This document shows, piece by piece, positions 27,080 through 35,620 of a stretch of DNA of 64,000 nt. Location: NCBI RefSeq assembly GCF_004769635.1, contig NZ_RQGH01000024.1:1-64000 (forward strand). The letters run 5' to 3'. Every line of letters starts with the position of its first letter. Position 1 is the first letter of the stretch. This DNA is from Leptospira jelokensis. GTDB lineage: Bacteria; Spirochaetota; Leptospiria; Leptospirales; Leptospiraceae. Position numbers and translations under genes: made by a program. The notes under the pieces are model-generated. The model did not search any database. It was not told the DNA's origin and saw nothing but the letters and a program-made list of their open reading frames with translations.

Positions 27080-28621
27080 ATGGAACAACGTTCATGGTTT
27101 TCTAGTGTCATCATCCTTCTCATTTCCGTAGGTTTACTGGCTGCTGAGTCGGGGGATAAGGGTTTTTCTCTTAGCCTCCAGGAGGCAGTACGGTATGCCA
27201 TCGAAAACAACCGCGAAGTTTTGCAAGCTCGTTTGGAACTAGCAAAAGCAGATTCCAATTTGATGAAGTATGAAGCGAAGTATTCCTGGCGGGCTGTATC
27301 CAAAGCGGAAATCGACCAGAAAAAATTCCCTTTCAACCAAAACAATATCTTTACGGGAACAAAAACCCAAACCAATACTTACAGTGCTGGTTTAGAAAAA
27401 CTTTTCACAACGGGAACCTATTTCAAATTAGAAGCGAAATCACAAAGGTTCGACTCCAACGCCTTTGAAAACCCAAACCAAACACCATCAGGTTTTTCCG
27501 CTTTAGGACTACCACCCCTTTATACGGACACTCTTTCTGTAACCATTGCCCAAGACCTTCTCAAAAATGCCTTTGGTGCCAATGAAAGGAATATGGAAAA
27601 GATCCTAGAGAACCAAACAGAGATCATGCGGGAGCAAATGGAAGACCAAGTGGCAACGAAGGTCGTCTCTACCCTTGTTGACTATTGGAACTACTCAGTC
27701 AAAGAATCCGGTTACCAAACCTTCGAACAATTATTAAAGAATACAAAAAACGTACGGGATCTGACCATCCGCAAACAAGGACTTGGCCTTTCAGAAAGTT
27801 TTGAAGTGAACCAGTGGAATGCCCTCCTCTCACAAGTAGAAGGCCAGATGGCACAGGCAAGTGCCGAAAAGGAAGAGGCAAGACGAAAACTGATTCGTTC
27901 TCTCAACCTTCCAGAAGACACTGTTTTCCAAAAGACAACTCCCCTTTCGGAAACCCTACCTGCCAAATTGGATTACCAAGCGGACATTGACTACGCATAC
28001 AAACACCGAGCAGATTTCCGTGCCTTACAAAGGAAAAAAGAAAACGCGGAACTTGCGATGAAGATGGCAAAAAACGAAGCCCTTCCTACTCTAAAGGCTG
28101 CCGGAACTTACGGATACCAAGCACAAAATACCATAAGCCCACAAAACAATTACTCCGATGGACGAAATGGAGTTCTATCCTACCAATACCCTGTGATGCA
28201 AGGCTCACTCGACCTCAGTTACCCCATTATGGACAAAGGGGTGAAGGTGGGACTACGTGATGCGGAAATCCAAAAACGCCAAGTGGCCTTGGAAGAATCC
28301 GACTTAGTCAAATCTGTTTCCGATGATGTCAAAACAAGAATTGATATCCTCAAAGCTTCCTACCGTGTGATGGAAAATGCGAAACGAACCGAAGAAGAAT
28401 CTAAGAAGTATTATAATGGAGTGTTACGTTCCTTCCAACAAGGAAGGTTCAATGCACTTGCCGTGAAAAATGCTTTGGACACATTGGTACAAGACCAACT
28501 TTCTCTTGTCAGAGCAAAAGTGGACTACAACATCAACCTACACCGATACTATGTGGCAAAAAATGCATTATTCGAAGAATACGGAGTGGACCGCGCCAAA
28601 CTCCTTCCTGAAAATCTTTAA
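27080..28621 (+). CDS. TolC-family outer-membrane efflux protein
   Basis: A 513-residue protein with a signal peptide (ISVGLLAAES) and two outer-membrane-efflux-protein repeats rich in long amphipathic helices (e.g. LSLQEAVRYAIENNREVLQA near 34-53, and NAELAMKMAKNEALPTL for the second half). It would form the trimeric outer-membrane exit duct for RND, ABC or MFS efflux. No inner-membrane pump or adaptor gene is next to it. It sits in a co-directional run after sucCD, which may be transcriptional convenience. Confidence 0.88.
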   Translation: MEQRSWFSSVIILLISVGLLAAESGDKGFSLSLQEAVRYAIENNREVLQARLELAKADSNLMKYEAKYSWRAVSKAEIDQKKFPFNQNNIFTGTKTQTNTYSAGLEKLFTTGTYFKLEAKSQRFDSNAFENPNQTPSGFSALGLPPLYTDTLSVTIAQDLLKNAFGANERNMEKILENQTEIMREQMEDQVATKVVSTLVDYWNYSVKESGYQTFEQLLKNTKNVRDLTIRKQGLGLSESFEVNQWNALLSQVEGQMAQASAEKEEARRKLIRSLNLPEDTVFQKTTPLSETLPAKLDYQADIDYAYKHRADFRALQRKKENAELAMKMAKNEALPTLKAAGTYGYQAQNTISPQNNYSDGRNGVLSYQYPVMQGSLDLSYPIMDKGVKVGLRDAEIQKRQVALEESDLVKSVSDDVKTRIDILKASYRVMENAKRTEEESKKYYNGVLRSFQQGRFNALAVKNALDTLVQDQLSLVRAKVDYNINLHRYYVAKNALFEEYGVDRAKLLPENL

Positions 28622-28645
28622 TCAAACGAATCCGGGAGGTTCCTT

Positions 28646-30100
28646 TTGATACGCTCCCGAGTTTTTTTTGCTTTTGGGATAGTCTTTTCACTCGTCATTC
28701 TCTTTACCTATACCTTTGTTGATTTTCGAGACAGGGACGACAAAGCGTACGATTTGTACCAGTCAGAATCTTATCTAAAAGTCCTAAAACTTTACAAAGA
28801 GTCCGAGATTCCAACGAGTGAATTGGAACTCACCATCTTATCTCAATCCCTTTCCCAATTGGAAAAAAAATTGAATGGGAAAAATGGTGAAAAAGAACTA
28901 TTGAGTTTCTTCCAAAAAAGAAAGGATATAAAAGTCATCGAATGGGAAACCACACGGGGACCCTATTACCACTTGGAAGACCCTTATTTTTCTCATCTTA
29001 AAAAACATGGGACCGGATACAAAAGGGCCCTCATCACAAAAATCAGTTCCCTTGCAAAACCAATCCCAAAATCCGAAGTCACAAGTTACCTACTCCTCTT
29101 GGTTTTGGAAGACCCAAGAGGGATGGAAGAAAGTTTTAGTGATGCCCTTTCCCATCTGTTAAAATTTCCTTTTGAGCCCATTGGAGAAATTGAAACAGGA
29201 TTCCTTTTGCAAACCCTTCATTTTTTATCCCAAGTATCGGGAACCAATTTATACCACCAAACAGCCACCATACGAGGAAAAAATGTAAACCTTAGGAGTG
29301 GCCCTGGAAGGGAAAACAGTGAAGTAGGAAAGGTAAGTGAACCAGAACCTGCGATTTGTTTGGAAGAAGATAGTGCCGAAGAAACCATTGCTGGCAACGA
29401 TGGGAACTGGAAACGATGTTACTTTCCAAACACACAAAAAACTGCCTGGATTTTCTCAGGGTTTTTAAAAGAAACTTTGGCCGACGAGGGACTCATCCGA
29501 GAATTTGAAAAACGATTTAAGGCAGTGGACAATGAAATCCGAATCGACTTTGAAGGTTGGGACGGGAAAAAAATCCCCCAAACCTTTTTTGGAAATTACA
29601 TCCCACGTGATTCCATCCGGGTATTAGGAGAAACTGGATTTCCCATTTACGGATCTTCTGGAAAACAAACTCCATCAGAACGCATTTGCAAAAAACTTTC
29701 GGGAAACAAAAACTACTTTGAGTTTTCCTTTTTACCACCCGATTCAGAAACCCCCATCCCTTTTATTGAAATCCATTTGCAATACAATCATTTGGAACAT
29801 TTGGCGTATTCGATTGCAGCAGACCAAAATTCGATTTGGGTCAATAAAAACCGATATGTCCTCGACGGCGAAAAAAGGCGAGAAAATCTGTCCTTACATA
29901 TCGAGAATCGACTTGGGGACAAATGGAACGCAAGCCTTTGGAGGCGGAATACTGGCCTCGTCCAATCCATACGTTCGTTCCCACTCTCTGAGTCCATCTT
30001 GGAAGCGGGAAAGTATTCATGGGAGGTTTGCCTTCCTTTGGTGAACAAACCAAACCGAGATTATGTATTATTATTTGAAGTGAGAACAGGAATTCATTAA
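28646..30100 (+). CDS. SH3-domain protein with N-terminal membrane anchor
   Basis: A 484-residue protein starting with TTG at 28646, supported by a strong GGGAGGT ribosome site six bases upstream. A hydrophobic segment (VFFAFGIVFSLVILFTYTFV) anchors or exports it. Near residues 205-275 is a bacterial SH3 (SH3b) domain, recognisable from RGKNVNLRSGPG and KTAWIFSGFL. The region after it is beta-rich and unidentified. SH3b domains often bind peptidoglycan. It follows the tolC-like gene by 24 bases. Confidence 0.75.
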   Translation: MIRSRVFFAFGIVFSLVILFTYTFVDFRDRDDKAYDLYQSESYLKVLKLYKESEIPTSELELTILSQSLSQLEKKLNGKNGEKELLSFFQKRKDIKVIEWETTRGPYYHLEDPYFSHLKKHGTGYKRALITKISSLAKPIPKSEVTSYLLLLVLEDPRGMEESFSDALSHLLKFPFEPIGEIETGFLLQTLHFLSQVSGTNLYHQTATIRGKNVNLRSGPGRENSEVGKVSEPEPAICLEEDSAEETIAGNDGNWKRCYFPNTQKTAWIFSGFLKETLADEGLIREFEKRFKAVDNEIRIDFEGWDGKKIPQTFFGNYIPRDSIRVLGETGFPIYGSSGKQTPSERICKKLSGNKNYFEFSFLPPDSETPIPFIEIHLQYNHLEHLAYSIAADQNSIWVNKNRYVLDGEKRRENLSLHIENRLGDKWNASLWRRNTGLVQSIRSFPLSESILEAGKYSWEVCLPLVNKPNRDYVLLFEVRTGIH

Positions 30101-30110
30101 AGGAGAGGAT

Positions 30111-30341
30111 ATGGCAACTTACGATTACCATTGCAACACATGTGGAAAAGACTTTGAGCACGTTCAATCCATGAAGGACGATGCACTAACTGAATGCCTT
30201 TGTGGACAAAAAGGATCCGTGGAACGACGAATCTCTGCCAGTGCAGGAATCATCTTCAAAGGATCTGGATTTTATGTGACTGACTACAAAAAAGAGAGTG
30301 CCCCTTCCTCCACTGCAAGTAGCGATTCAGGAACTACGTAA
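30111..30341 (+). CDS. FmdB-type zinc-ribbon protein
   Basis: A 76-residue member of the FmdB/CxxC_CXXC_SSSS putative regulatory family. It starts MATYDYHCNTCG (Cys8, Cys11), then ECLCG (Cys29, Cys31), so the second knuckle is C-x-C instead of the usual C-x-x-C. The low-complexity tail (SAPSSTASSDSG) is typical. It is preceded by GGAGAGG. Its function is not established. Confidence 0.85.
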   Translation: MATYDYHCNTCGKDFEHVQSMKDDALTECLCGQKGSVERRISASAGIIFKGSGFYVTDYKKESAPSSTASSDSGTT

Positions 30342-30352
30342 CAGGAAGTCCT

Positions 30353-31219
30353 TTGGTCACAAAAGGTAGATTGGCAATCATCGCTGGTGGTGGCGAGCTC
30401 CCCCACATTGGAATGCAGGAAGCTCTCGCGGCCGGCGAAGATCCAATTTTCCTTGGTTTGATTGAATCCGATTTTTCCCCCAGAGGGCATGAGTCACGGA
30501 CCATTCCCGTCCACATCACCCAAGTGGGAAAAATCTTAAAGACGATCCAAAAAGAAAAAATCTCTCGTATCCTCATGCTTGGAAAAGTAAGAAAAGACCT
30601 ACTCTTCCAAAAACTCAAATTTGATCTCAAAGCCCTTTCCATTTTAGCAAAAACCATCAACCGAAACGATTACCCCATCTTCCTTGCCATCGCAGAGGAA
30701 TTTGAGGCAATGGGAGTAAAGGTCATCTCACAAAAAATTTATTTAAAATCCCTCCTACTCCCAGAGGGCCGATACACCCCAAAAAAATTTTCCTCCCAGG
30801 AATTAAAAGACATCGTCTTTGGAATGGATTATGCTGAAAAAATGGCTGATTTGGACATTGGCCAAATGGTGGTTGTGAATGATGAATCTGTCATCGCTGT
30901 GGAAGCTGTGGAAGGCACTGACGAAACCATTCGCCGTGGTGGACAGTATACAAAAAAAAAGGGAGATGCTGTGGTTTGCAAAAGCCCCAAAGCCAAACAA
31001 GACGAACGTTTTGACTTACCGACCATTGGCATCCACACATTCCAAGTGATGTTAGAAAGTGGTTGCAAAACATTATGCATCCGTGAAGGCGAAACACTTG
31101 TCGTAAATCCCAAAGAAGTGATTGAGTTTGCCACTAAACACAAGTTAAACTTCTGTGTCCTCGGTAAAAATGGAAGTAAGGTTCTGAATGGTAACCAAAA
31201 AAAAATCACATCGATCTAA
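30353..31219 (+). CDS. lpxI: UDP-2,3-diacylglucosamine pyrophosphatase LpxI
   Basis: A 288-residue LpxI (DUF1009) protein, which cleaves UDP-2,3-diacylglucosamine to lipid X in lipid A synthesis at the cytoplasmic membrane. The start is TTG at 30353 with AGGAAG upstream, giving MVTKGRLAIIAGGGELP. The diagnostic C-terminal pattern VEAVEGTDETIRRGG, then KQDERFDLPTIGIHT, is present. It overlaps lpxB by 32 bases, and LpxB consumes its product, which strongly supports the assignment. LpxI replaces LpxH in this lineage. Confidence 0.93.
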   Translation: MVTKGRLAIIAGGGELPHIGMQEALAAGEDPIFLGLIESDFSPRGHESRTIPVHITQVGKILKTIQKEKISRILMLGKVRKDLLFQKLKFDLKALSILAKTINRNDYPIFLAIAEEFEAMGVKVISQKIYLKSLLLPEGRYTPKKFSSQELKDIVFGMDYAEKMADLDIGQMVVVNDESVIAVEAVEGTDETIRRGGQYTKKKGDAVVCKSPKAKQDERFDLPTIGIHTFQVMLESGCKTLCIREGETLVVNPKEVIEFATKHKLNFCVLGKNGSKVLNGNQKKITSI

Positions 31220-32402
31220 CTCTAAAAAAAACATCTTAGTCATTGCTGGCGAACATTCAGGGGATCTCATCGGTTCTGACCTGTTACAAGAACTAAGCAC
31301 AATCGAACCCGATTACCATTTTTATGGAATTGGGGGGGAAGGAATGATTCAAAACGGTCTTGAATCTCTAGAAGAGATGGAACATTTGAGTGTCATTGGA
31401 TTTTCCGAAGCGATCAAAAAGTACAGTTATCTAAAAAAAGTATTTTATCGAGTTTTAGAAGAAACCACACAGAGACCAACCCAACTTGCCATTTTAATTG
31501 ATTACCCTGGTTTTAATTTACGATTGGCAAAAGAATTAAAGAAACGGGGGATCCCAACTGTATTTTATGTTTCCCCACAAATATGGGCCTGGAAATTCAA
31601 ACGAATTTATTTTATCAAAGAACACATTGCACTCATGCTCACTTTGTTTCGTTTTGAAGAAGAGATCTACCATGAGTATGGAGTGAATGCCAAATTTGTG
31701 GGCCATCCCATCACGAAACGAATCCCCGAAAAATTAAAAAAGGAACCGGTAGTTCCAGAAAAACTTCCAGACTCTCACCACGGTTATACGGTAGGACTAC
31801 TGCCAGGTTCTAGGAAAGGCGAGATTCGTAGGTTAATTGACCCGATCCTTGGAACTGCAGTTTTACTCCATGAACAATGTAAGTTAGAGAAGAAAAAAAT
31901 AGTTTTTTTGTTACCAAACATCAACCAAAAGGAAGAATCATTTTTATTAGAAAAAATCCACGCAGTAAAACTGATCCACCCCGACATCCATATCCATTAT
32001 TTGTGGAACTCATCTCTACGTGTGATGGAAGCAAGTGACCTCCTCCTCATTGCATCGGGGACAGCAACTCTTGAAGGATTGTATTTTGAAACACCAATGG
32101 TGATTTTGTACAAGGTGAGTTTATTTACCTATTTCCTTGGATCACTCCTCATCAAATCAAAGTTCATTGGCCTTGCCAATATCCTTTGTGGCACGGAAGT
32201 CTGCCGAGAGATCACTCAAAATGAGTGTAGGCCGGAATACATTTTTTCGGAAGCATGGAAAATCCTTTCGAATGTAAAGTTGCGAAACAAAATCAAAGGG
32301 ATCTTACGTGAAGCAAAAGAACGGGAACTCGGAACAATAAATGCTTCGAAAAAGGCAGCAAAGGAAATCCAAACTCTATTGAAGCGCATCCCGGCGGAAT
32401 AA
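31188..32402 (+). CDS. lpxB: Lipid-A-disaccharide synthase
   Basis: A 404-residue glycosyltransferase (GT19) that joins lipid X and UDP-diacylglucosamine. Conserved blocks are ILVIAGEHSGDLIGSDL, FYVSPQIWAW, VGLLPGSRKGEIRRL and IASGTATLEGLYFETPMVI. The ATG at 31188 lies inside the end of lpxI with AAGTAAGG upstream. Its 3' end overlaps the convergent small lipoprotein gene by 27 bases. Confidence 0.95.
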   Translation: MVTKKKSHRSNSKKNILVIAGEHSGDLIGSDLLQELSTIEPDYHFYGIGGEGMIQNGLESLEEMEHLSVIGFSEAIKKYSYLKKVFYRVLEETTQRPTQLAILIDYPGFNLRLAKELKKRGIPTVFYVSPQIWAWKFKRIYFIKEHIALMLTLFRFEEEIYHEYGVNAKFVGHPITKRIPEKLKKEPVVPEKLPDSHHGYTVGLLPGSRKGEIRRLIDPILGTAVLLHEQCKLEKKKIVFLLPNINQKEESFLLEKIHAVKLIHPDIHIHYLWNSSLRVMEASDLLLIASGTATLEGLYFETPMVILYKVSLFTYFLGSLLIKSKFIGLANILCGTEVCREITQNECRPEYIFSEAWKILSNVKLRNKIKGILREAKERELGTINASKKAAKEIQTLLKRIPAE

Positions 32403-32756
32403 CCGGACCACTCGGTTTTCCCAAGTCCCAATCCAGGACTTAGGTTTGATATCGGAATAGAGAAAATAACCTTTTACTGATTCTTCATCATAAGCACGGA
32501 TCCGAATTCCCACTGAGTCCATATCCAACTCCATTCCCTCTTTCCCATCAAACAAAACCTTGGGAGTTTCTGGATCGAAGGAAAGGGCATGGGTTCCATT
32601 TTCCCATTCCAATACCCATTCCCCTTTAAAACTCGGAATCGTATTTAGGTTCGGTGCCTTGTCAGCCGGGTTTACTGTTTCCTTACACTGGAAACAAAAA
32701 AGCGTCCAAACGAAAAACAATGTTATGAGGAGATTTTTATTTATTTGATTAGGCAT
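32376..32756 (-). CDS. Small lipoprotein, 126 residues
   Basis: A predicted lipoprotein with signal and lipobox FCFQC (Cys24). The mature part is beta-rich (GEWVLEWENGTHALSFD; VLFDGKEGMELDMDSVGIRI) and ends near SWIGTWENRVVRLFRR, resembling a small lipocalin-like or DUF barrel, but I do not recognise the family. Its start overlaps the end of the AsmA-like gene by 16 bases, so the two are probably co-translated. The 3' end runs into lpxB on the other strand. Confidence 0.72.
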   Translation of the reverse strand: MPNQINKNLLITLFFVWTLFCFQCKETVNPADKAPNLNTIPSFKGEWVLEWENGTHALSFDPETPKVLFDGKEGMELDMDSVGIRIRAYDEESVKGYFLYSDIKPKSWIGTWENRVVRLFRRDALQ

Positions 32757-34924
32757 TTGTTTTCCTCTTCCGATACCGCAAAACTCCCTCTCGTTTCTCC
32801 AATGAGACCGTAAAGGGTCATTTGATAGTTCCCATTTTTATTATTCCCGTAACCTTTCAAATCCAATTGTTCACTCGAGAGTACGACATCCGAAAGGTAG
32901 TCCATATCAGAATACCGGTTCAGGGTAAATTCAATATCAAAAGGCTTTTTAAATGCCAAAAGTTCCATATTGCCTTTGGAGATAAGATCTCCATCTTTCA
33001 AATTCACCCCAAATAATTTCAAAGAATAGGATGTCCTTGCATCCTTATGCAACATATAATAATCACTTCCAATGCTATTAAAACTATAATCCAAATTGAC
33101 TTGGTTTGGTTTCCATTCGGTACCACAAACATTCATCCATGGGTCAGACCACGGGTATTCTTTTAAATTTAGGTTAAAACTAAAATTTGGAGTTTTACTC
33201 GCAAAATATGATACAACTGAAAGTTTGGAATCCACATTTCCCAGTCCCAAATTCAAACTAAACCTTCCATCTTTCACAACCAAATTCCCTTTTGATTCAC
33301 CCAAGGATTTGGAACCTTGGTAAGCAAAAAAGTTTGTGATGTGAATGCTCAAATCAAAATTCATAGATTCCAAAAAGTATTTATACAGTTTTGTTTGGTA
33401 AAAATATTCTTCGGGGATGAGTTTCTCTTGGCGTTCCCGAATCTCTTCCATGGTATCTTTTTTCCAATCTTCATAAAGAGGTTTCCAATCATTGGCGGTG
33501 AGTTCAGTCGACTGGAACTTTAGTTTTGTTTTGGAAGACATCGGATAATAAAAAGTTCCATCTGTTTTTTTGGAACGACTAAAATCTGCAGAGCCGGCCC
33601 CTACAAGATGAGAGGGTTTCCCAAATGTTTCCGAATCGATACTGAGTTCCCATTCATTATTTGGTTTCCATTGCAGGTACAATTTTCCATTTTCCAAAGC
33701 AAATAAGGAAGATGCAAGTTTTAGCTCACTACCCTTCACTTCTCCAGTGATCGAAAACCATTTGTTTTTATCACCCGTTTCCTTGACTTCTAAATTTCCA
33801 TGCAGTTCACCAAACAATGGAAAACGAAAAAGGCCTGAAATGTCCGTTATATGTTCAAAAATATCTTCTAATTCTGTAATTTGGAATTCTAGTTTCCTAT
33901 GCAGTAAGGTCTCTTTTCCAAATACTGTGGCAACCTGGGATTTGATTTGGAATTCATTGCCAAAAAATTCCCTTTCTTCCAACTCTTTCGTGAAATGAAA
34001 CTTCTCTCGAAACCGGAAACCTTCTAATAAATAATTTTCAAAAAATGGCAAAATAATAAAGGAATTTTCAAATTCCAAGTCCCCATCAATCACAAAACCT
34101 GTATTTGGCGATGAAGATATTTTTCCTTCTCCTGTGAGTACAGCCGACTGCACCTGTGATCCAAAAAGAAAATTAGTGAGAAGGATGGCTTCTTCCGAAG
34201 GGAAGTTTTTCCAAAAAAATTCAAATTGAAAATCATCTAAATTGGATTCTGAAAAATAACCTTCTCCTTTCACCCGAGTTGTATTGGGAACCCAAAACCA
34301 ACCATTATTGTATTTCAAAAATAATCGTTTGTTTTTTCGAACCAAATCAATGTCCCAACCTTCTTTCCAATCAACCAAGGTGGTATCGGCTTGTTTCACT
34401 GTGAGTTTCGCATCATGAAAACGAATGTCTTTCAATTTACTAGTTTGGGCATAAGAAATGAGTCGATCACGTAACCCTCGATCATCATTTAACACAAGTT
34501 GTGGGCTATAAAAATCGATTCGTTCCACTGTGGGAGAGTCTTTGAAATAACTGGACAATCGGAAGGTTACTTTTTTTACCTTCAACATATGGTCGTTAAA
34601 CGAAAAATCCTCTTCGTTCGAGACAACCAAATCTTCTATAATCAGGCCTTCTCTCAGCGAAAAATCCAAAACCCCAATATCAACTGCCTTACCTAATTCT
34701 TGGTTGATGGTGCTTGCGACAACTTTCCGAAGTTTCACGAGAGGGATACGGTAATTGCGGAGGTAAAATTCCAATCCATAGTAGCAGAGAACAAATAGGA
34801 AAAAAACAAAACCAAGGGCTAAAAATGAAAATAGAACCCGTTTGTTTTCACGGATTCTATTGAGTAAAATTCTTAAGTTTTGTTTCCACTGAAGGAAACG
34901 CTGTGTAGAAAGAATACGTTCCAA
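32741..34924 (-). CDS. AsmA/YhdP-like single-span envelope protein
   Basis: A 727-residue protein with one N-terminal membrane helix (about 30-51) and a large periplasmic part of repetitive beta-strand character. The layout after the anchor (VDIGVLDFSLREGLIIEDLVVSN; VKKVTFRLSS; VERIDFYSPQLVLND) is that of AsmA-like proteins, which form lipid-conducting grooves between the membranes. The C-terminal region does not match a domain I can name. It lies 6 bases after the TPR lipoprotein gene in an operon with the helicase and small lipoprotein genes. AsmA-like identity is by pattern only. Confidence 0.65.
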   Translation of the reverse strand: MERILSTQRFLQWKQNLRILLNRIRENKRVLFSFLALGFVFFLFVLCYYGLEFYLRNYRIPLVKLRKVVASTINQELGKAVDIGVLDFSLREGLIIEDLVVSNEEDFSFNDHMLKVKKVTFRLSSYFKDSPTVERIDFYSPQLVLNDDRGLRDRLISYAQTSKLKDIRFHDAKLTVKQADTTLVDWKEGWDIDLVRKNKRLFLKYNNGWFWVPNTTRVKGEGYFSESNLDDFQFEFFWKNFPSEEAILLTNFLFGSQVQSAVLTGEGKISSSPNTGFVIDGDLEFENSFIILPFFENYLLEGFRFREKFHFTKELEEREFFGNEFQIKSQVATVFGKETLLHRKLEFQITELEDIFEHITDISGLFRFPLFGELHGNLEVKETGDKNKWFSITGEVKGSELKLASSLFALENGKLYLQWKPNNEWELSIDSETFGKPSHLVGAGSADFSRSKKTDGTFYYPMSSKTKLKFQSTELTANDWKPLYEDWKKDTMEEIRERQEKLIPEEYFYQTKLYKYFLESMNFDLSIHITNFFAYQGSKSLGESKGNLVVKDGRFSLNLGLGNVDSKLSVVSYFASKTPNFSFNLNLKEYPWSDPWMNVCGTEWKPNQVNLDYSFNSIGSDYYMLHKDARTSYSLKLFGVNLKDGDLISKGNMELLAFKKPFDIEFTLNRYSDMDYLSDVVLSSEQLDLKGYGNNKNGNYQMTLYGLIGETRGSFAVSEEENKCLIK

Positions 34925-34930
34925 AAAGGC

Positions 34931-35620
34931 TTAGAGTTTGCCCTCCGGCTGTAACACTTCCAAACATTCCTTTTGGATGGACTTTAATGTTTCGTTATTC
35001 GGAAACTCTTCGAGTCCAAGGTTTGCCACTTGTAACCCTTTTTGGTAAAAACCAGTGTTTTTGTACTCAAATCCCATTTTGAGATAGGTCTTTGCCGCGG
35101 TCTCGTAGTAGAATTCGTCTTTTTTCTGGTTCCCTTTTGTGTAGGTCTTTGTAAGGGTCGCCAGTGCTGGGTAGTATTCCCTTTCTGCAACGAGGGATTG
35201 GACTACGAGTTTTTTACGTTCCATGAGGTTCGTATTTTTATCGAGTTTTTCGGATTGGTTTAGGAACTGAATCGCTTTGCTGTATTCGTTTTTCCCAATG
35301 TATGCCTTTCCCATTGCCAAATTCCATTCAGACAATTGCACTGGGTTTGCCTTCGCTTGGTTCACTTGGTTCAGAGTTGAGATCGTCTCTTCATAACGAC
35401 CTAAATCGAGTAATAATTTTCCCTTTTTGATGATGAGTTTGTCGCGAGACTCGTCTGATAGTGTAGAGGATTTGAGATCAGCATCGATTGCTTCGATTTG
35501 GGCCAAATGAGACCCTGTATTGATTTTGGAAACTCCTGGGCGGATGGTTTCCTTGTTTGATGCGCAATTTTCAAATGCCACTACCAACAATAAGAGGGTG
35601 AGTGGGAGAATCGATTTCAT
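34931..35620 (-). CDS. TPR-repeat lipoprotein
   Basis: A 229-residue predicted lipoprotein (lipobox VAFENC, Cys19). Several tetratricopeptide-like units span about 55-220, e.g. LDLGRYEETISTLNQVN, YIGKNEYSKAIQFLNQSE and YLKMGFEYKNTGFYQKGLQV. TPR lipoproteins often scaffold envelope assembly. Its ATG overlaps the helicase stop by one base. Partners may include the AsmA-like protein downstream. Confidence 0.82.
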   Translation of the reverse strand: MKSILPLTLLLLVVAFENCASNKETIRPGVSKINTGSHLAQIEAIDADLKSSTLSDESRDKLIIKKGKLLLDLGRYEETISTLNQVNQAKANPVQLSEWNLAMGKAYIGKNEYSKAIQFLNQSEKLDKNTNLMERKKLVVQSLVAEREYYPALATLTKTYTKGNQKKDEFYYETAAKTYLKMGFEYKNTGFYQKGLQVANLGLEEFPNNETLKSIQKECLEVLQPEGKL

